Shown here: in pieces, positions 62,273-63,820 of the stretch
Position numbering within the stretch: position 1 is the first letter of the stretch
How the letters are laid out: the number at the start of each line of letters is the position of its first letter
Source of the DNA: Clostridia bacterium
GTDB lineage: Bacteria > Bacillota > Clostridia > Oscillospirales > Acutalibacteraceae
Length of the DNA: 63,820 bases
Assembly: GCA_017546665.1 (NCBI GenBank)
Contig: JAFYSE010000037.1
Coordinates: 1-63,820, forward strand
Direction of reading: 5' to 3'
Made by a program: the position numbers and the translations under genes
Notes under the pieces: model-generated
What the model was told of the DNA's origin: nothing
Databases searched by the model: none
The model's input: the letters and a program-made list of their open reading frames with translations, nothing else

Positions 62273-63820
62273 TTGATTTCCTCCGCAAAGGCTTCCCAGA
62301 TATATTTAATAGGACGGATATAATTGATTTCTTCAACTAATCTTGAATCGCCCTCTGTCTGAGAACCACACAAAATACCTACAACCAATCCGGTCTCACG
62401 GTCAATAACCGGACCACCGGAGTTTCCACGTTTCGCTTGCATATCAACAAACTGTTTTTCATAGCCACGCTGAATTTGAGTGGAAGCAATCTTTCCCTCA
62501 AAAACGCTGTGGTTCAATTTGTCTTCGCTGTCGCTCAACTTTGCACCAAACGGATAGCCAGCGAGAACTATATCATCACCAATACGAGACATTTCATTGC
62601 GAGCAAGCACAGGCATTTGTGGGAAATTAGAACCCTCTAATTTCAGCAAAGCAATATCAAGCTCTTTGTCCGCTTTAACAACGATTGCTTTATGCCATGT
62701 ATCATCGCCGCCAATTCTACCGGGGATGCGTACTCTTACAGCAAGCTCGCTCGCATTGTCAATAACGTGATTACAAGTTACTGCATATCCATCAGAGGTA
62801 AGAATAAATCCACTACCATAACCAACACCATCCCCCATTTTTGCCTTAATGAACAGGAGAGCGTTTAATGTGCGATTAAAGTTGGTTTCATAATCAAACG
62901 GCGTAGGATATTCTGTAGCAATATTCTTTTCGGCAATAGGAACAAACTGAACTGTGTCTGTTTTCTTTGTCAGCAGAGAACGATACACCTCCGGTATATC
63001 ATCACCGGTGAAAGTCGTTTTTTCTTCTTCGGGAATATTAAAGTCGGGGTATTTCTTTTCGAGGCGGAGATAGAGAGCACTCTTGCAAGCCTCAAAATAT
63101 TTCCTAACATCACGACCATTACCAAAGTCAGCGTTTTTGTGGGCTTCCCAAAACTCAAAGACTTTTTTAGTGTTTTCGATATAGTCATCCTGCAGAGTAT
63201 AGCTCTTACCGGCAAACATCTTTAAAATGTCAATCATTTCATTTGCCGAGTAATCCTCAAACAGAATGGTCTCGGTAAAGCGGCTTTTCAAGCCAGGGTT
63301 ACTTGATACGAACTGCTGCATAGGATGAGTGTAACCGGCACAGATTACGCACAATCTGTCTCTGTGGTTTTCCATCAACGCCACGAGGGTATCAATAGCT
63401 TCTCGACCAAAGTTTTGTCCTCGGTCGGTGTTTTCGTATAAACGGTACGCCTCGTCAATAAACAGAATACCATCTAATGCTTTTTCAACGACTTCTTTCG
63501 TTTTGATGGCGGTCTGACCGACATAGGACGATACCAAGTCTTCACGGCTTACTTCGATAACATGACCTCTGCGAAGAACACCTACATCGCAGAAAATATC
63601 ACCAAGCAAGCGGGCAACTGTAGTTTTACCTGTACCGGGATTACCTGCAAATACATAATGACCGGGAGCAGACTTTTCGCCGCCAATCAAGATGATTCTG
63701 CGGAGTTCTTTTACTCTCTGCTTCACACGTTCAAGACCAACAAGACTATCCAAACGCATAATTGCATCTTTCTTTGCTTCGGAAATTGCCTTGGCATGAA
63801 CGCTCAAACTTGCAGGAATA
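62269..63820 (-). CDS. AAA+ ATPase fused to trypsin-like serine protease, 5' end outside window
   Basis: The reading frame is open to the window edge, so the N-terminus is probably missing; TTG 63807 is only the first possible start (numbering from it). A CbbX/SpoVK-type AAA+ module covers ~15-270: Walker A GNPGTGKTT (55-63), Walker B ILFIDEA (114-120), and the lid motif FGNGRDVRKYFE. A chymotrypsin-fold protease follows (~320-510), with H347 in CNHVID, D384 in ELDIALLKL and S463 in KRGNSGGPV, so the triad is complete. No signal peptide or PDZ is seen in the window. It heads the operon with the three zinc-ribbon genes. It may couple ATP-driven sensing or remodelling to proteolysis. Confidence 0.9.
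   Translation of the reverse strand, partial: IPASLSVHAKAISEAKKDAIMRLDSLVGLERVKQRVKELRRIILIGGEKSAPGHYVFAGNPGTGKTTVARLLGDIFCDVGVLRRGHVIEVSREDLVSSYVGQTAIKTKEVVEKALDGILFIDEAYRLYENTDRGQNFGREAIDTLVALMENHRDRLCVICAGYTHPMQQFVSSNPGLKSRFTETILFEDYSANEMIDILKMFAGKSYTLQDDYIENTKKVFEFWEAHKNADFGNGRDVRKYFEACKSALYLRLEKKYPDFNIPEEEKTTFTGDDIPEVYRSLLTKKTDTVQFVPIAEKNIATEYPTPFDYETNFNRTLNALLFIKAKMGDGVGYGSGFILTSDGYAVTCNHVIDNASELAVRVRIPGRIGGDDTWHKAIVVKADKELDIALLKLEGSNFPQMPVLARNEMSRIGDDIVLAGYPFGAKLSDSEDKLNHSVFEGKIASTQIQRGYEKQFVDMQAKRGNSGGPVIDRETGLVVGILCGSQTEGDSRLVEEINYIRPIKYIWEAFAEEIK

Larger units (their letters stand above)
34200..63820. mobile_element. Probable integrated mobile element (left part), right end outside window
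   Basis: From the recombinase genes at 34420 onward almost every gene is of accessory type: large serine recombinases at the edge, ParB-like proteins, MazF, a sigma-like regulator, an SOS repressor/polymerase cassette, restriction and other defence genes, all on the minus strand. The left limit is estimated from the hairpin/tRNA debris and the recombinases. No direct-repeat att pair could be identified because the other end is not in view. No relaxase or secretion genes are present here. Confidence 0.6.

Overview
The window looks like a low-GC Gram-positive chromosome from the Clostridia, most plausibly a Ruminococcaceae/Oscillospiraceae-type gut or rumen anaerobe. The reasons are PolC-type replicase, a short HisG with HisZ, single-chain Fe-S serine dehydratase, a secreted LRR protein ending in a dockerin, and consensus sigma-A promoters. 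No species can be named from the sequence alone.

Region 1 (1-7.9 kb) is a large, diverged inverted duplication. A cluster of an RlmL-like methyltransferase, a lipid kinase, RsmE and an RsmF-like methyltransferase is present on the + strand (left arm, cut by the window edge) and again on the - strand. The arms flank a tRNA-Thr(GGU). The left kinase copy has lost the GGDGT signature. Region 2 (8-11 kb) holds a secreted LRR-dockerin protein and a membrane-anchored M20 peptidase. Region 3 (10.9-17 kb) is a histidine operon hisZGDCBAIE with no hisH or hisF and with an in-frame amber codon in hisC. Region 4 (17-27.2 kb) is the conserved pyrH-frr-uppS-cdsA-dxr-rseP-ispG-polC block; its PolC lacks the proofreading exonuclease insert. 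Region 5 (27.4-33.6 kb) has a sugar-kinase-like gene, a NanQ-like / HTH-serine dehydratase / GH43-like operon, a lipase, tRNA-Ala(GGC) and one unknown gene.

Region 6 (about 34.2 kb to the right edge) is accessory, probably an integrated mobile element running out of the window. It begins next to an array of small hairpins and tRNA-like debris. It carries three serine-recombinase-family genes, a SHOCT-like small protein, two ParB-like proteins, a MazF toxin, a sigma-like regulator, two probable structured RNA regions, and an SOS-type cassette (LexA/UmuD-like repressor, Y-family polymerase, YolD, ImmA/IrrE).

Two defence-like blocks follow. The first (46-58.2 kb) is a type I restriction system (hsdM-S-R) continuing into a DUF262/HNH protein, two unknown genes (one with a hydrophobic glycine-rich C-terminal half) and a WYL regulator. 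The second (58.4 kb to the edge) is the best candidate for an undescribed system. An AAA+ ATPase fused to a trypsin-like protease is followed by three proteins sharing one N-terminal zinc-ribbon module. Their bodies are an LRR, an SseB-like fold, and a RuvB-like ATPase that has lost both Walker motifs. A DUF4236 protein closes the operon. The layout suggests a protease that reads substrates or signals through interchangeable zinc-ribbon adaptors; this function is inference.
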